Part shown: piece after piece, positions 35,514-45,646 of the stretch | Layout of the letters: the number at the start of each line of letters is the position of its first letter | Numbering within the stretch: the stretch's first letter is position 1 | Assembly (NCBI RefSeq): GCF_003121985.1 | Contig: NZ_QEWP01000009.1 | Span: 124,001-188,000 of the forward strand | Direction of reading: 5' to 3' | From: Marinilabilia rubra | GTDB lineage: Bacteria > Bacteroidota > Bacteroidia > Bacteroidales > Marinilabiliaceae | DNA: 64,000 bases | Notes under the pieces: generated by a model | Databases searched by the model: none | Told to the model about the DNA's origin: nothing | The model's input: the letters and a program-made list of their open reading frames with translations, nothing else | Position numbers and translations under genes: made by a program

Positions 35514-36020
35514 ATGGAGGAAAACACAGAAAAATCGGCTAATTACGCACTTCTGGAAGAACGTATTGCCAGACTTAATAAAAAAAACTTCGACTGGACG
35601 GCATGGAAAAAAGGTACCCTTTTGGTTCTGGAGAAGATTTTCGGATATGACAGTCTTTACGTCAAGGAACTTTCAGAAACAGATTATCACTACAACAGCT
35701 GGTCGCTTAGAGATACGGCGGGAAGTGAAGATCCCGTAAAAGCCAGTGTTCGCGAACTTTTAAACATCTGTCTTACCGACGTGGAACACAGATCAACCGA
35801 GCCCCTTGCTCAAAACCAGGGAGAAAAGTCAAACCTGACAAATCTCCTCAGCCAATTTCTTGACAATGACACAGTGGCAGAATTTAAAAAAATTGCTTCA
35901 TCCGGAGGTCCATTGGTGATGAAAGAAGAACAGGCCAAAGACCTTATAAATGAAAAATTGCCCAAGCATCAGGATGTGTTGCTGGGCAAAATTCTGCTAG
36001 ATTATTTTTCGAAAAGATAG
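35514..36020 (+). CDS. Hypothetical protein, unknown
   Basis: A 168-residue soluble, mostly helical, acidic protein with no signal peptide or membrane helix and no motif that I recognise. The middle has a Trp-rich part (KKNFDWTAWKKGTLLVLEKIFGYDSLYV). It starts with ATG 35514 soon after repeat copy C and is followed by a hairpin shared with argS. Codon use looks like the neighbours, so it is probably a real gene. Confidence 0.7.
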   Translation: MEENTEKSANYALLEERIARLNKKNFDWTAWKKGTLLVLEKIFGYDSLYVKELSETDYHYNSWSLRDTAGSEDPVKASVRELLNICLTDVEHRSTEPLAQNQGEKSNLTNLLSQFLDNDTVAEFKKIASSGGPLVMKEEQAKDLINEKLPKHQDVLLGKILLDYFSKR

Positions 36021-36023
36021 TTC

Positions 36024-36047
36024 AAAGGCGCAAATTCATGCGCCTTT
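36024..36047. terminator. Short bidirectional hairpin between convergent genes
   Basis: AAAGGCGCA (36024-36032) pairs with TGCGCCTTT (36039-36047). It is flanked by short A/T stretches, between the unknown gene and the convergent argS. Confidence 0.65.
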
Positions 36048-36056
36048 ATTGTATCC

Positions 36057-37850
36057 TTACATACGCTCGGGAACATCAATGCCCATTAACCACATGCCTT
36101 GCTTAATGGTTTGACCTACTGCCTGACTCAATGTCAGACGCATGGACCTTATGGCATCGTTTTCCTCATAAACAATTGGGGATTCATGATAGAACTGGTT
36201 AAATTCTTTAGCCAAATCATATATGTAATTGGCCACCAGTGCCGGACTGTAAACCTCTCCTGCATCGTTCACCACATTGGGGAAATTTCCTATCATTTTC
36301 AACACACTGGCTTCCTTTTCTGTCAACTCCAATCCGGCTTCTATTTTCGTTGAAGTATCAATACCTTTTTCATTTGCTTTCCTGAAAATGGACTGAACGC
36401 GGGCGTAAGTATACTGAATAAAAGGTCCTGTATTTCCGTTAAAGTCAATCGATTCGCGTGGATCAAAAGTCATGTTTTTCCTGGGATCCACTTTCAGAAT
36501 GAAGTATTTCAACGCGGCCAAAGCAATAGTGCGGTAAATTCGCTCGGCTTCTTCATCAGAATAGCCATCCAGTTTACCTAGCTCCTTAGACATTTCGCGG
36601 GCAGTATCAATCATGCCTGCCACCAAATCATCAGCATCTACAACAGTTCCTTCGCGGGATTTCATTTTTCCTTCGGGCAGCTCAACCATTCCGTAACTGA
36701 AATGTGCCAGATCTTTTCCCCATTCGAAACCAAGACGATCCAAAAGAATAGACAGCACCTTAAAGTGATAGTCCTGCTCATTTCCTACCACATAGACCAT
36801 CTTGTCAATTTTGTAGTCCTCGAAACGCATTTTGGCCGTTCCGATATCCTGCGTCATGTAAACGGAGGTACCATCAGAACGAAGCAAGATCTTTTCATCC
36901 AGACCTTTTTCGGAGAGGTCAGCCCAGACACTTCCATCTTCATGGCGGTAAAACAGACCTTTCTCCAACCCTTCGAGCACCATTTCACGACCAACAGTAT
37001 AAGTCTGAGATTCGTAATAAATCTTATCAAAATCTACCCCGAGCGCCTTATAGGTCTCATCAAACCCTTCATAAACCCATTCATTCATGGTTTTCCAGAG
37101 TCCAACCACCTCTTCATCATCTGCCTCCCATGCAAGAAGCATTTCTCGGGCTTCCTGCATCAATTTCGACTCTTTTTCAGCCTCCTCTTTGGAAAGTCCA
37201 TTTTCCATGAGGCTATTCAATTCTTTTTTATATTCCTTATCGAATTTCACATAGAAATCTCCCACCAGGTGATCACCTTTTTTCCCGGTAGATGCGGGCG
37301 TTTGTCCTTCACCCCATTTTTTCCATGCCAACATGGATTTGCAAATGTGAATACCACGATCGTTCACAATATTGGTTTTCACAACCTGGCGTCCGGTAGC
37401 GGCTGCGATGCGTGAGAGTGAGTAACCAAGGAGGTTGTTACGAATGTGTCCCAGGTGCAGAGGTTTGTTGGTATTGGGGGATGAGTACTCAATCATCATC
37501 AAAGGACTGTTCTCATCAGCACGGGTAAAACCGAAGTTTTCATCTCCAATTACCTGTTCCAGAATACTGAGCCAATAGGAATGAGACAATGTAAGGTTTA
37601 AGAACCCTTTAATTACCTCAAAAGAAGCAATAGAAGTAAGTTCCTTTTTAAGAAAGTCCCCAATTTCATTAGCAGTATCTTCAGGCTTTTTGCGGGAAAT
37701 GCGCAACAAAGGAAACACCACCACGGTAAAGTCGCCCGTTTGATCCTTTCGTGTCAATTCCAAAGGCACATTATCAACTTCAAAATCGGCCCCATACAAC
37801 TCTTTTATGGCCCGGACCACGGCCTCTTTGATATGCTGTTCAATTCCCAT
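36057..37850 (-). CDS. argS: Arginyl-tRNA synthetase
   Basis: A 597-residue class I aminoacyl-tRNA synthetase. The N-terminal additional domain is followed by the HIGH-type motif SSPNTNKPLHLGHIRNN, then KTNIVNDRGIH, the DIGTA segment, and KSREGTVVDADDL in place of KMSKS. A DALR anticodon-binding domain ends the protein (FNGNTGPFIQYTYARVQSI ... RLTLSQAVGQTIKQGMWLMG). It charges tRNA-Arg. The gene is single, with a leader holding two hairpins (37895-37961). Confidence 0.97.
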   Translation of the reverse strand: MGIEQHIKEAVVRAIKELYGADFEVDNVPLELTRKDQTGDFTVVVFPLLRISRKKPEDTANEIGDFLKKELTSIASFEVIKGFLNLTLSHSYWLSILEQVIGDENFGFTRADENSPLMMIEYSSPNTNKPLHLGHIRNNLLGYSLSRIAAATGRQVVKTNIVNDRGIHICKSMLAWKKWGEGQTPASTGKKGDHLVGDFYVKFDKEYKKELNSLMENGLSKEEAEKESKLMQEAREMLLAWEADDEEVVGLWKTMNEWVYEGFDETYKALGVDFDKIYYESQTYTVGREMVLEGLEKGLFYRHEDGSVWADLSEKGLDEKILLRSDGTSVYMTQDIGTAKMRFEDYKIDKMVYVVGNEQDYHFKVLSILLDRLGFEWGKDLAHFSYGMVELPEGKMKSREGTVVDADDLVAGMIDTAREMSKELGKLDGYSDEEAERIYRTIALAALKYFILKVDPRKNMTFDPRESIDFNGNTGPFIQYTYARVQSIFRKANEKGIDTSTKIEAGLELTEKEASVLKMIGNFPNVVNDAGEVYSPALVANYIYDLAKEFNQFYHESPIVYEENDAIRSMRLTLSQAVGQTIKQGMWLMGIDVPERM

Positions 37851-37894
37851 TATGATGAATGATTTTTACGTTCAGATTCTCTTTTTTTCACCGA

Positions 37895-37991
37895 ACCTGT
37901 TTCGAGCGCACTAAGAAAGCAGAGAAACAGGTAAAAGGCAGAAGAAAAATCTTTTCTGCCTCATATACTTCGAAAAGTGAGTGCAAAGATA
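37895..37991 (-). promoter_or_regulatory. argS promoter and two-hairpin leader
   Basis: On the minus strand, TATCTTTG (37991-37984, TAnnTTTG type) is followed by two hairpins before argS: AGGCAGAA with TTCTGCCT (37961-37936), then ACCTGTTTC with GAAACAGGT (37932-37895). The predicted leader is about 125 nt. The first hairpin is followed by a short T-rich stretch. It is not a recognisable T-box. The remainder of the gap to speA (to 38211) shows nothing further. Confidence 0.45.
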
Positions 37992-38211
37992 ACAAAACAC
38001 AGGAAAAGGAGAATATTTTATTGATAGCAGTCCATATAGCCGACATGGGCACAAAAGGCAGTTTACCTTACTTTTTTCAGGTAGCAATGCAAACATCCCA
38101 CCACTACATTGATACTCACCTGTTCATTTAAAGCCCTGTCATAAAACCTTTCCCGAACATCAGAGTATCAAACACCCAATTTCACTTTGTTCTTTGCACT
38201 ATTAAATTATC

Positions 38212-40104
38212 CTATTCCAAATAAGTATAGCCGTACAATCCGGAACGGTAATTCGATAAAAATTCTTTGCCTTCCTCAGCTGAAATTACTCCGGATTTAA
38301 CAGAAGACATCACCCAGGTTTCCACTGCACGCACCATTTTTTTAGGACTGTACTGCACATACTCAAGCACTTCAGCCACTGTTTCACCATCAATGATTTG
38401 ATCTATATTATAACCATCCTCATTAACAGAAACATGAACCGCATTGGTATCACCAAAAAGGTTATGCATATCGCCCAATATTTCCTGATATGCCCCAACC
38501 AAAAAGACACCTATGTAATAAGATTCCCCTTTTTTCAATTTGTGCACAGGCAGATAGTAAGAAAAATTGCGTGTGGCAATGAAATTATCGATTTTGCCAT
38601 CCGAGTCGCAAGTCGCATCCTGAAAGGTAGCAAGCCGGTCCGGTTTTTCATCCAGACGATGTATAGGAATAACCGGAAAAATCTGATCAATGGCCCAGCT
38701 GTCGGGAAGTGACTGAAACAATGAAAAATTGCAGAAATACCTGTCTGCCAATAATTTCTTCAGGTTCATCAACTCCCCCGGCACATGTTTGAGCTTGGAG
38801 GCCATATCCTGAACATCTTTGGCAATTGACCAAAACAGGCGTTCAACACGAGCACGGGTGCGCAAGTCAATCAGGCCAAAGCTGAAACGATCCAGTGCTT
38901 CCTCCCTGATTTGCTGGGCATCGTGCCAGGTTTCAAGCATTCTGGGTTGATTAAGTGTGTCCCATAAAGCAAAAAGGTCACGAACCAACTCATGGTCTTC
39001 TTTTGTTACCTCCTCATCTTCGTCCCATTCGGGAATAGAGGTGGATTCAATGGCTTCAAAAATTAAAACTGAATGATGGGCTGTCAACGACCTTCCGGAC
39101 TCGGTAATAATATTGGGATGTGGTATTTCATGGCGATTACTGGCCTCAACCATGGTGTAAACCGCATCATTGACGTATTCCTGTATGCTGTAATTAATGC
39201 TACTCTCGCTATTTGCCGAACGAGTACCATCGTAATCCACTCCAAGTCCACCGCCAATGTCAACGAATTCAACACTAAATCCCATTTTAAAGAGCTCCAC
39301 ATAAAACTGTGCGGCTTCTCTGAGTGCATTTTTTATTCGTCGTATTTTGTTTACCTGACTGCCAATATGAAAATGAACAAGTTTAAGACAATCTTTCAGC
39401 TCCTGGGTTTCCAAATAATCAAGTGCCTGAATGAGTTCGCTGGAGGTAAGTCCAAACTTACTCACATCACCCCCCGAATCTTCCCACTTGCCACTTCCGG
39501 AACTAGCCAGTTTGATTCGAATACCAATATTGGGACGGACCTTCAATTGACGGGCAAGGCGGATAATGAGCTTCAATTCGTGAAGTTTCTCAACCACCAG
39601 GAAAATGCGTCGTCCCATTTTCTGAGCCAGCAGGGCCAGTTCTATGTATGCTTCATCCTTATAGCCATTACAAACGATAAGAGAATCACTATCGGTGTTG
39701 GTAGCAATAACCGCGTGCAACTCTGGTTTTGATCCGGCTTCCAGACCAATATTAACCTTCTTTCCATGACCCACAATCTCCTCTACAACAGGTCGCATCT
39801 GATTTACCTTAATGGGGTAAACGATGAAATTCTGACCCTTAAACTGGTATTCATCCCGGGCCTGCCAGAAACATTTCTGCATGGTTTCAATCCGGCTATC
39901 CAGAATATCCGGAAAGCGAATAAGCATGGGAGCTTCCACATCTCTTAAAGTAAGCTCATCCACCAGCTCTTTGAGATCAACTTCAACACCTTTTCCTCGA
40001 GGAGTTACCGCAACGTTCCCTTTTTCATTTACTGAAAAGTAGTCTATTCCCCAGCCATTGATATTGTACAATTCGGCAGAATCTTCGCTACGCCATTTTC
40101 TCAT
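38212..40104 (-). CDS. speA: Biosynthetic arginine decarboxylase
   Basis: A 630-residue PLP enzyme of the SpeA type that turns arginine into agmatine, the first step of polyamine synthesis in many Bacteroidota. The PLP lysine lies in FIVYPIKVNQMRPVV; other landmarks are NIGLEAGSKPELHAV, LVHFHIGSQVNKIRRIKNAL, VDIGGGLGVDYDGT, ESGRSLTAHHSV and GAYQEILGDMHNLFGD. The length matches the E. coli enzyme. The gene stands between argS and the outer-membrane barrel gene on the same strand, with its own upstream gap of only 56 bases. Confidence 0.96.
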   Translation of the reverse strand: MRKWRSEDSAELYNINGWGIDYFSVNEKGNVAVTPRGKGVEVDLKELVDELTLRDVEAPMLIRFPDILDSRIETMQKCFWQARDEYQFKGQNFIVYPIKVNQMRPVVEEIVGHGKKVNIGLEAGSKPELHAVIATNTDSDSLIVCNGYKDEAYIELALLAQKMGRRIFLVVEKLHELKLIIRLARQLKVRPNIGIRIKLASSGSGKWEDSGGDVSKFGLTSSELIQALDYLETQELKDCLKLVHFHIGSQVNKIRRIKNALREAAQFYVELFKMGFSVEFVDIGGGLGVDYDGTRSANSESSINYSIQEYVNDAVYTMVEASNRHEIPHPNIITESGRSLTAHHSVLIFEAIESTSIPEWDEDEEVTKEDHELVRDLFALWDTLNQPRMLETWHDAQQIREEALDRFSFGLIDLRTRARVERLFWSIAKDVQDMASKLKHVPGELMNLKKLLADRYFCNFSLFQSLPDSWAIDQIFPVIPIHRLDEKPDRLATFQDATCDSDGKIDNFIATRNFSYYLPVHKLKKGESYYIGVFLVGAYQEILGDMHNLFGDTNAVHVSVNEDGYNIDQIIDGETVAEVLEYVQYSPKKMVRAVETWVMSSVKSGVISAEEGKEFLSNYRSGLYGYTYLE

Positions 40105-40160
40105 TACTGCAGCGTTAAGTTTGGTTAAAAAAATGATTAACTCACGTAAATATTACTCAA

Positions 40161-41909
40161 TTAGAAAGAATATCCGGCTCCAACTCTAAAATTAATTCCC
40201 TGCATCGGATATCCCGACCATCGATAATATTTAGCTGCAAATATATTCTGAATTCGCCCGAAAAAATGCAGCCTCTTATTAAATTGATAATCGGCCCCTA
40301 AATTAAAATCGGTTACCGCATCCAGCTGTTTAAAACCATCCGGACTATTAAGGTCCAGGGCTTTTCTTTCTCCCAGCACATTGAATGCCGCATCCACCCT
40401 CAGTTCTTCACTAAAAATGTAACCGGCCCTTATACTTATCTCCATCTCTGGCTTGTGCCATGCCTCAGCCAAAACGTCAGTCTGCCAACCATAGTAGGCT
40501 CCTTTCAGAACAACATCAAGCTCACGAACAGGTCTTACCAGTAGTTCGCCGGAGAGGGTCAACAGTGTAACATCATCGTAAACCGGAGTAAAAAGATTAC
40601 TCATCCCGAATTGTGTTTCAGATCCGGAAAATGGAAAGAAACGGTTTACGAAGAAATGCTCATTTTCGATAAACTCATAATCAAGCCGGGCAGTAAAAGA
40701 GGTGGCGCTGCTGAAATTCCCTTTAACACCCGCAAATCCTCTGATATTCGAATGAGCGGTTTCCACAAGTTGGTCGGGTGACACAAAGGGGTTTTCTTCC
40801 ATAATAGCTCTGTAGCTGTCCTCATGAACTTCGCCGGTCATTCCCATAAAAGTGGAAACAATACCTTCGGCAATTACCAGTTCTCCCTTTACATGAGGCG
40901 ATAAATAAAAATCTTCGGTTTCGGCAAACTCTCCTGTAAGATTTACGCCCACTTCCAAATTCAATTTTTCTCCGGGAATTACCAAACGAGGGTCCATGGT
41001 CAAGAAGATCTGCTCACGATCATCGAATGTCCACAAATCAGGCATTTTATCATCTCCCGATGGCTTATGAACATTTCGATAAGCAGCACCTCCATTAACA
41101 TAAAGTGCCATATTACTGAATGGCAATTTAAGATCGCCACTCAACTCAAAAACATTCTCTCCTACGCCGGTATAATTATTAAAAGCCCCATAGTCAAAAC
41201 CGACATGATAGCGTGTTTCATCCTCATCGGCTTGTTGGCCCAACAATCCAATATGAAGGTCAAAAGCCGTTTGCCTTTGTTTACGGTCAGGAATCAGGTT
41301 TTCTCCGGAAATGGCATCATCAGAGTCATTGGGATCATACAACACTGAAGGGTCCACATTATGAAAACCATAATATTCGTAAGCATACCTGTCAAAATCC
41401 AGATCAAACTCAAGTGTTTTATCATCGAAAAAATGCCTTAGATAAAGACTTCCGTCAGTTTGATGATAAGGAGCTTCGGAATCGCTTCCATCTTCCAGCT
41501 CAAGTTTGCCCCAGGATGATTGTTGTCCCAAATGAAGAGCAAAAGCAAATTCCTCATTACGGGTAATATTATAAAAGATATCTCCAAAAAGCGTTTGGTA
41601 ATTGCCCAGTCCGCCACGAACGTAAGACGGAAACAAATCACCTTTTCTCCGGCGGGCCAGCCTCGCAGCTTTCAACGATTCAACATCAGGGTTCCCGACC
41701 AGAGCATGCCCCATCACGTTGTAATTAAATTCGGGGGAAACTTCAATGGTATCCTCCCGCTCAGGCATCTGATTGATTTTCATAGCATCCGAAACGGTAG
41801 GATCAAATTCCCTCACAACACGAACATCCTGACTCAAAGGTTCCTGTGCATTTACGCCTATGGCTATGTAAAAAGCAAATATCAAGGTTAATATACTGAA
41901 GCTCTTCAT
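40161..41909 (-). CDS. Outer-membrane beta-barrel protein (TonB-receptor-like barrel without plug)
   Basis: A 582-residue exported protein with signal peptide (ILTLIFAFYIAIGVNAQ). A short N-terminal region is followed by many alternating amphipathic strands and a C-terminal aromatic end (FRVGAGYSF), as in outer-membrane barrels. No plug domain or TonB box can be seen. A Bacteroidota group often annotated as TonB-dependent receptor pairs with a large TPR protein, as here: the TPR gene lies 74 bases upstream on the same strand. Possible role in envelope assembly or transport; unproven. Confidence 0.7.
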   Translation of the reverse strand: MKSFSILTLIFAFYIAIGVNAQEPLSQDVRVVREFDPTVSDAMKINQMPEREDTIEVSPEFNYNVMGHALVGNPDVESLKAARLARRRKGDLFPSYVRGGLGNYQTLFGDIFYNITRNEEFAFALHLGQQSSWGKLELEDGSDSEAPYHQTDGSLYLRHFFDDKTLEFDLDFDRYAYEYYGFHNVDPSVLYDPNDSDDAISGENLIPDRKQRQTAFDLHIGLLGQQADEDETRYHVGFDYGAFNNYTGVGENVFELSGDLKLPFSNMALYVNGGAAYRNVHKPSGDDKMPDLWTFDDREQIFLTMDPRLVIPGEKLNLEVGVNLTGEFAETEDFYLSPHVKGELVIAEGIVSTFMGMTGEVHEDSYRAIMEENPFVSPDQLVETAHSNIRGFAGVKGNFSSATSFTARLDYEFIENEHFFVNRFFPFSGSETQFGMSNLFTPVYDDVTLLTLSGELLVRPVRELDVVLKGAYYGWQTDVLAEAWHKPEMEISIRAGYIFSEELRVDAAFNVLGERKALDLNSPDGFKQLDAVTDFNLGADYQFNKRLHFFGRIQNIFAAKYYRWSGYPMQGINFRVGAGYSF

Positions 41910-41983
41910 AATATATATGGTAAATTCTCTTTAATCCTTATTTCTAATCCACTCTTTGCGTTGTTACGATCTTACTTGAAACA

Positions 41984-44900
41984 TTACCCCCGGGCCTCTT
42001 TCAATTCCTCTAATCGTGCATTTGCCCTTTCCCGGATGTCATCCTCACGATCCTGATAATTTTCCAGTAAGCTCTCAATATATTGTCTGGCCTGAAATAA
42101 CTCACCCCGCTCTTCATAAATATCAGCCAACAACAAGAAGCACCTGGCTATCCAATACTGATGGGGCGTACCAACGTTTACAAAATCGAAGATTTCCTCT
42201 TCAGCTGATTCCATTTTCCCATTGTCGAACAGTATTTGTGCAACACGGTATCGGGCTTCTGCTCCTTCAGGTGAACTGGGATTATCTTTCAATTTTTCAA
42301 ATTCTTCAAGAGCAAGATCTTTTTCCCCCAGCTCAAGATGGGCATCAGCTTTCATGTATCTGGCCTCCCTGGCAATTTCAGGAGAGGTTTTAGGATCTTC
42401 CAAAATGCGTTCAGCCAGACGGGTAACAAAGCCCGGACGATCGCCCATGTGGGACAGACAACGCATCTGCCCTATCAAAGCTTCACGTCTGTTTTCCATA
42501 TCCTCAGCTTCATTTTCCAATCGCTCATAATAGCCCAGAGCATCGTTGTAACGCTCCTGATGATAGCTGATACGGGCAACACCAATCAATGCATCCTCAA
42601 TAAAAATATTACCCGGGCGGCTCACCACAAACTCGAAAGACTGACGAGCACCGTCATAGTCTTTGTTGCGATACTGACAATCGGCTTTATAGAAGTGTGC
42701 ATTAACCGCAAATCGGCCATTGGGATAGTTCCTCAGATAAGACTCAAACTGATTGATGGCCTGTAAACATTTGTTTTGCATATACAGTTTTTCAGCTGTC
42801 ACATACGAGAGTGAATCTTCCTGACGCTGATCAATACTTGCAAAGCCACCTACCTGACGGGTATATTTAATATAACCATCAGCATCGTTGCGATCGATGT
42901 AAATATTTTTTATTCCAAGTAAGGCATCCTCTGCTTCGGGAGTACCAGGAAACTCGTTAACCACCCGCTTGTAAAATGCCAGCGACTGATCCAGATCATC
43001 ATTGTTGTAATAAACCAATCCAAGCTGCAACATGGCCTTCTTGGCGAAGTTGCTGCGTGGATACTTTTCCTTGATGGTTTTGTACATGCGAATAGCGGAG
43101 GTCAAATCATTCAAAGCAACATATGACCGTCCCATCTCATACAGTGCATCATCCACATAAGACGATTCGGGGAAACGATCGTTCAACTCCTGCAACTGAC
43201 GGATTTTTCCTCTGTGATCTTTATTGATTCCCATGGCAAAGGCTTTCTGGTACATGGCATAATCAGCATTGGCCCCGGGAACATTGGTGGCTCGCTCATA
43301 ATAATCGATAGCCCGCGAAAAATCACGTTGCATAAAAAAGGCATCGCCAATCCGGTTAAGAGCATCTCCAAGCATAGGCGACTGACGGCCATCCATCAGG
43401 TTTTCATACTTGCGGAACCAGGAAGCGGCCTCCTGATAATTCTTCTGCTTAAACCAGGCATAACCAATATTATAATGAGCCGTTTTGAATTCATCCAACC
43501 GGTATGATCCGGGTGTGCGAATAAACGTATCAAAGCTTTCGATGGCTCTGTCGTAGTTTCCCTGACGATAATAAGCCTCTCCCAGCCAATAATAAGCCTT
43601 TACTTTGAGGTTGCGATTGTACTCACCATACTGAAGGCTGTATTGCAACATATCGATGGCCTGGGTAAATCTTAAATTAGTAAACAGCTCCAGACCACGA
43701 TGGTAAGCGATGCGCTGAAGTGCCCGATAGTTATCTGCGGTTTTATTCTGCACCTGCTCCAATGCCTCAAGAGCTTCTCGATAGTTGTTACTGGTAAGGA
43801 GGGCTTGGCCAAGATATTGCCAGGCTTCATCGATGTAACGGCTATTTGGAAACCGGTCAATAAAACTCAAAAAACTGTCAATAATTTCATTGAACGGGGA
43901 AAATGACAACTCATAATTGAGCTTAATATAATTAAACATGGCATCCTCCGTGATGGCCACATCAAAATCATATTCTGAAGCCGCTTCAAAAGCAACTCTG
44001 GCCCTTTTTTTATCGTCCAGTCTTAAATAACAATCTCCCAGGTGATAATAGGCATTCTGAGCCATCAAATCTTTTTCTTCGGTTACCTGAGATAAAGCTC
44101 CCGCTGCTTTATCAAATTGTTTCTGATGGTAATAACTCATCCCCAGGTGGTAAAAATCCTGCCGGGCAGGTTCTTTGTTCAGCTCAACAGCCAGAGACAG
44201 AAACCTGGCAGCATTTTGGTAATCGGCCATTGCATAATAGGCATTGCCTACCACCTGCGCCATTTCTCCTTTTCTTACACCACGCGCGTCTTCAACCAAT
44301 GGAGAACCATAATCAACAGCCTTTTGGTAATCTTCCTGGAGATAGTATATCTGAGCAATGTAAAAAGGAACCTCAGCACCAAAACCGGGTTCATCTTTTA
44401 GCTTTTCGAAGATGGCAAGAGCAGGTTTGTAATTTCCCTGCTCGTATTGAATATGTGCATAATAGTAATTGGCTGCCGACCACCATTGAGAATCAACATT
44501 CCGGATTTCGGCAAAAGCAGAAAGAGCCTGATCATATTCCTCTTCCATAAAATGACAGTATCCGGACTTAAACCTGAAGTCGTAACGGGTATCACGATCC
44601 AGCTTTCGGGCATCTACATATTTGTAATTACGTCCGGCCTGGCGGTATTTCCCATCTTCGTATTCCATGTCGCCTAATCTCTTGTAGACATAAGGGCGCA
44701 TGCCACTTTCAGGAAAATCGATCAAGAATGCTTCCAGCATATCTTCGGCATCTTCATTTTCCAGTTTGGAAGCCGACATTGCCTCGTAATAGGCAGCTTC
44801 TGCTTTAAGGTTACTTTGTCCGGGAGCGAATTTCTGTTGAAGTTCTTCAAACATAGATCGAGCTAATCCATATCGCTCATTACGATATTGCTTAAGGGCT

Positions 44901-45010
44901 TCATCAAAAAGTCGCTCGGGTTGCCGACTGTCGTATGATTGTTGCCCAAAAGTAAAGGGTGCTGAAATAATTAACAGAAATAAAACCGAAAGGGTGCATA
45001 ATTTTGTCAT
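41984..45010 (-). CDS. Large exported tetratricopeptide-repeat protein
   Basis: A 1008-residue protein with signal peptide (LCTLSVLFLLIISAPFTFG) and at least twenty TPR units along its length (typical unit ALSAFAEIRNVDSQWWSAANYYYAHIQYEQGNY, shown in part). TPR arrays hold protein complexes; here probably in the periplasm or under the outer membrane. An upstream ATG at 45067 is in frame, but the ATG at 45010 begins the signal peptide directly and is preceded by a -7-like TATCTTTG (minus strand 45025-45018). The barrel gene 40161-41909 follows and is probably co-expressed. Confidence 0.85.
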   Translation of the reverse strand: MTKLCTLSVLFLLIISAPFTFGQQSYDSRQPERLFDEALKQYRNERYGLARSMFEELQQKFAPGQSNLKAEAAYYEAMSASKLENEDAEDMLEAFLIDFPESGMRPYVYKRLGDMEYEDGKYRQAGRNYKYVDARKLDRDTRYDFRFKSGYCHFMEEEYDQALSAFAEIRNVDSQWWSAANYYYAHIQYEQGNYKPALAIFEKLKDEPGFGAEVPFYIAQIYYLQEDYQKAVDYGSPLVEDARGVRKGEMAQVVGNAYYAMADYQNAARFLSLAVELNKEPARQDFYHLGMSYYHQKQFDKAAGALSQVTEEKDLMAQNAYYHLGDCYLRLDDKKRARVAFEAASEYDFDVAITEDAMFNYIKLNYELSFSPFNEIIDSFLSFIDRFPNSRYIDEAWQYLGQALLTSNNYREALEALEQVQNKTADNYRALQRIAYHRGLELFTNLRFTQAIDMLQYSLQYGEYNRNLKVKAYYWLGEAYYRQGNYDRAIESFDTFIRTPGSYRLDEFKTAHYNIGYAWFKQKNYQEAASWFRKYENLMDGRQSPMLGDALNRIGDAFFMQRDFSRAIDYYERATNVPGANADYAMYQKAFAMGINKDHRGKIRQLQELNDRFPESSYVDDALYEMGRSYVALNDLTSAIRMYKTIKEKYPRSNFAKKAMLQLGLVYYNNDDLDQSLAFYKRVVNEFPGTPEAEDALLGIKNIYIDRNDADGYIKYTRQVGGFASIDQRQEDSLSYVTAEKLYMQNKCLQAINQFESYLRNYPNGRFAVNAHFYKADCQYRNKDYDGARQSFEFVVSRPGNIFIEDALIGVARISYHQERYNDALGYYERLENEAEDMENRREALIGQMRCLSHMGDRPGFVTRLAERILEDPKTSPEIAREARYMKADAHLELGEKDLALEEFEKLKDNPSSPEGAEARYRVAQILFDNGKMESAEEEIFDFVNVGTPHQYWIARCFLLLADIYEERGELFQARQYIESLLENYQDREDDIRERANARLEELKEARG

Positions 45011-45346
45011 GGTACCACAAAGATATTGTTCTATTGGTATTTCCTGAATTTGTCCTGCTTTATTCATGAATTATCGTTATGAGATGTTCAAATATCAAGA
45101 AATACAATTAACCGCAAATAAAATGGATGCAGGAAATAATGAATTATTTTCAAATCCATCTTTATAGAGGACGGTTGTATTTTGCCGATAGTTGGACATC
45201 GGAATAGAAAATTTGTGAATAAAGCAGGTTATATTAATCAACGAAAATAGAGAAAATTTGGTGTATATCCTGATTGTTTTAGGATTTGTTTTTTAAGTCA
45301 TCCCAATTTCAGACCTAAAAATCTTTTTCTCTTTTAAAAAACCTCT

Positions 45347-45354
45347 TACCTTTG
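45347..45354 (+). promoter_or_regulatory. -7 element for the TPP-regulated transcript
   Basis: TACCTTTG (TAnnTTTG) lies 9 bases ahead of the first aptamer, so the predicted transcript starts at the base of the first riboswitch. No good -33 TTTG is present at the usual spacing. Confidence 0.5.
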
Positions 45355-45362
45355 CAGCAAAT

Positions 45363-45440
45363 TACGGGGGTGCCCATTCAATGACTGAGAACAGACCCTT
45401 AGAACCTGAGACGGGTAATGGCGGCGCAGGAAGGAAGTCT
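45363..45440 (+). promoter_or_regulatory. TPP riboswitch aptamer 1 (tandem)
   Basis: It carries the conserved order of the THI element: GGGGGTGCCC, GACTGAGA, ACCCTTAGAACCTGA, CGGGTAATGGCGGCGCAGG. The 3' part (GCGCAGGAAGG) differs slightly from the usual GCGTAGGGAA, and the closing stem is weak. It senses thiamine pyrophosphate. Confidence 0.88.
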
Positions 45441-45571
45441 CACCATTTTATAAACATTCCCGGAATTATAGGTTTTATAGTTATAGTGAGTAGTAGGTAG
45501 AAGTTTATTTATCAAGCGACTCTGCTTACCGTCTAACAACTGTAAACTACTTACTATCCACTAATCAAAAC

Positions 45572-45646
45572 TACAATGGGGTGCCTGTCATCAGGCTGAG
45601 ATCATACCCTTTGAACCTGGCCGGGTAATGCCGGCAAGGGAATGTA
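45572..45646 (+). promoter_or_regulatory. TPP riboswitch aptamer 2 (tandem)
   Basis: A near-consensus THI element: TACA closing with TGTA, GGGGTGCC, GGCTGAGA, ACCCTTTGAACCTGG, GGGTAATGCCGGCAAGGGAA. It is followed by a hairpin (GCAGTT at 45669 pairing with AACTGC at 45700, with an inner GTTTAA/TTAAAC) that ends 6 bases before the receptor ATG and could hide the start site. Confidence 0.95.

Noticed and set aside
36702-37415. Long open frame (237 codons) on the plus strand inside argS
   Set aside because: It is antisense to a full, well-conserved argS and has no recognisable domain; codon pattern of argS explains it.
39073-39732. 219-codon frame antisense to speA
   Set aside because: It lies wholly within speA and carries no motif, so it is a shadow frame.
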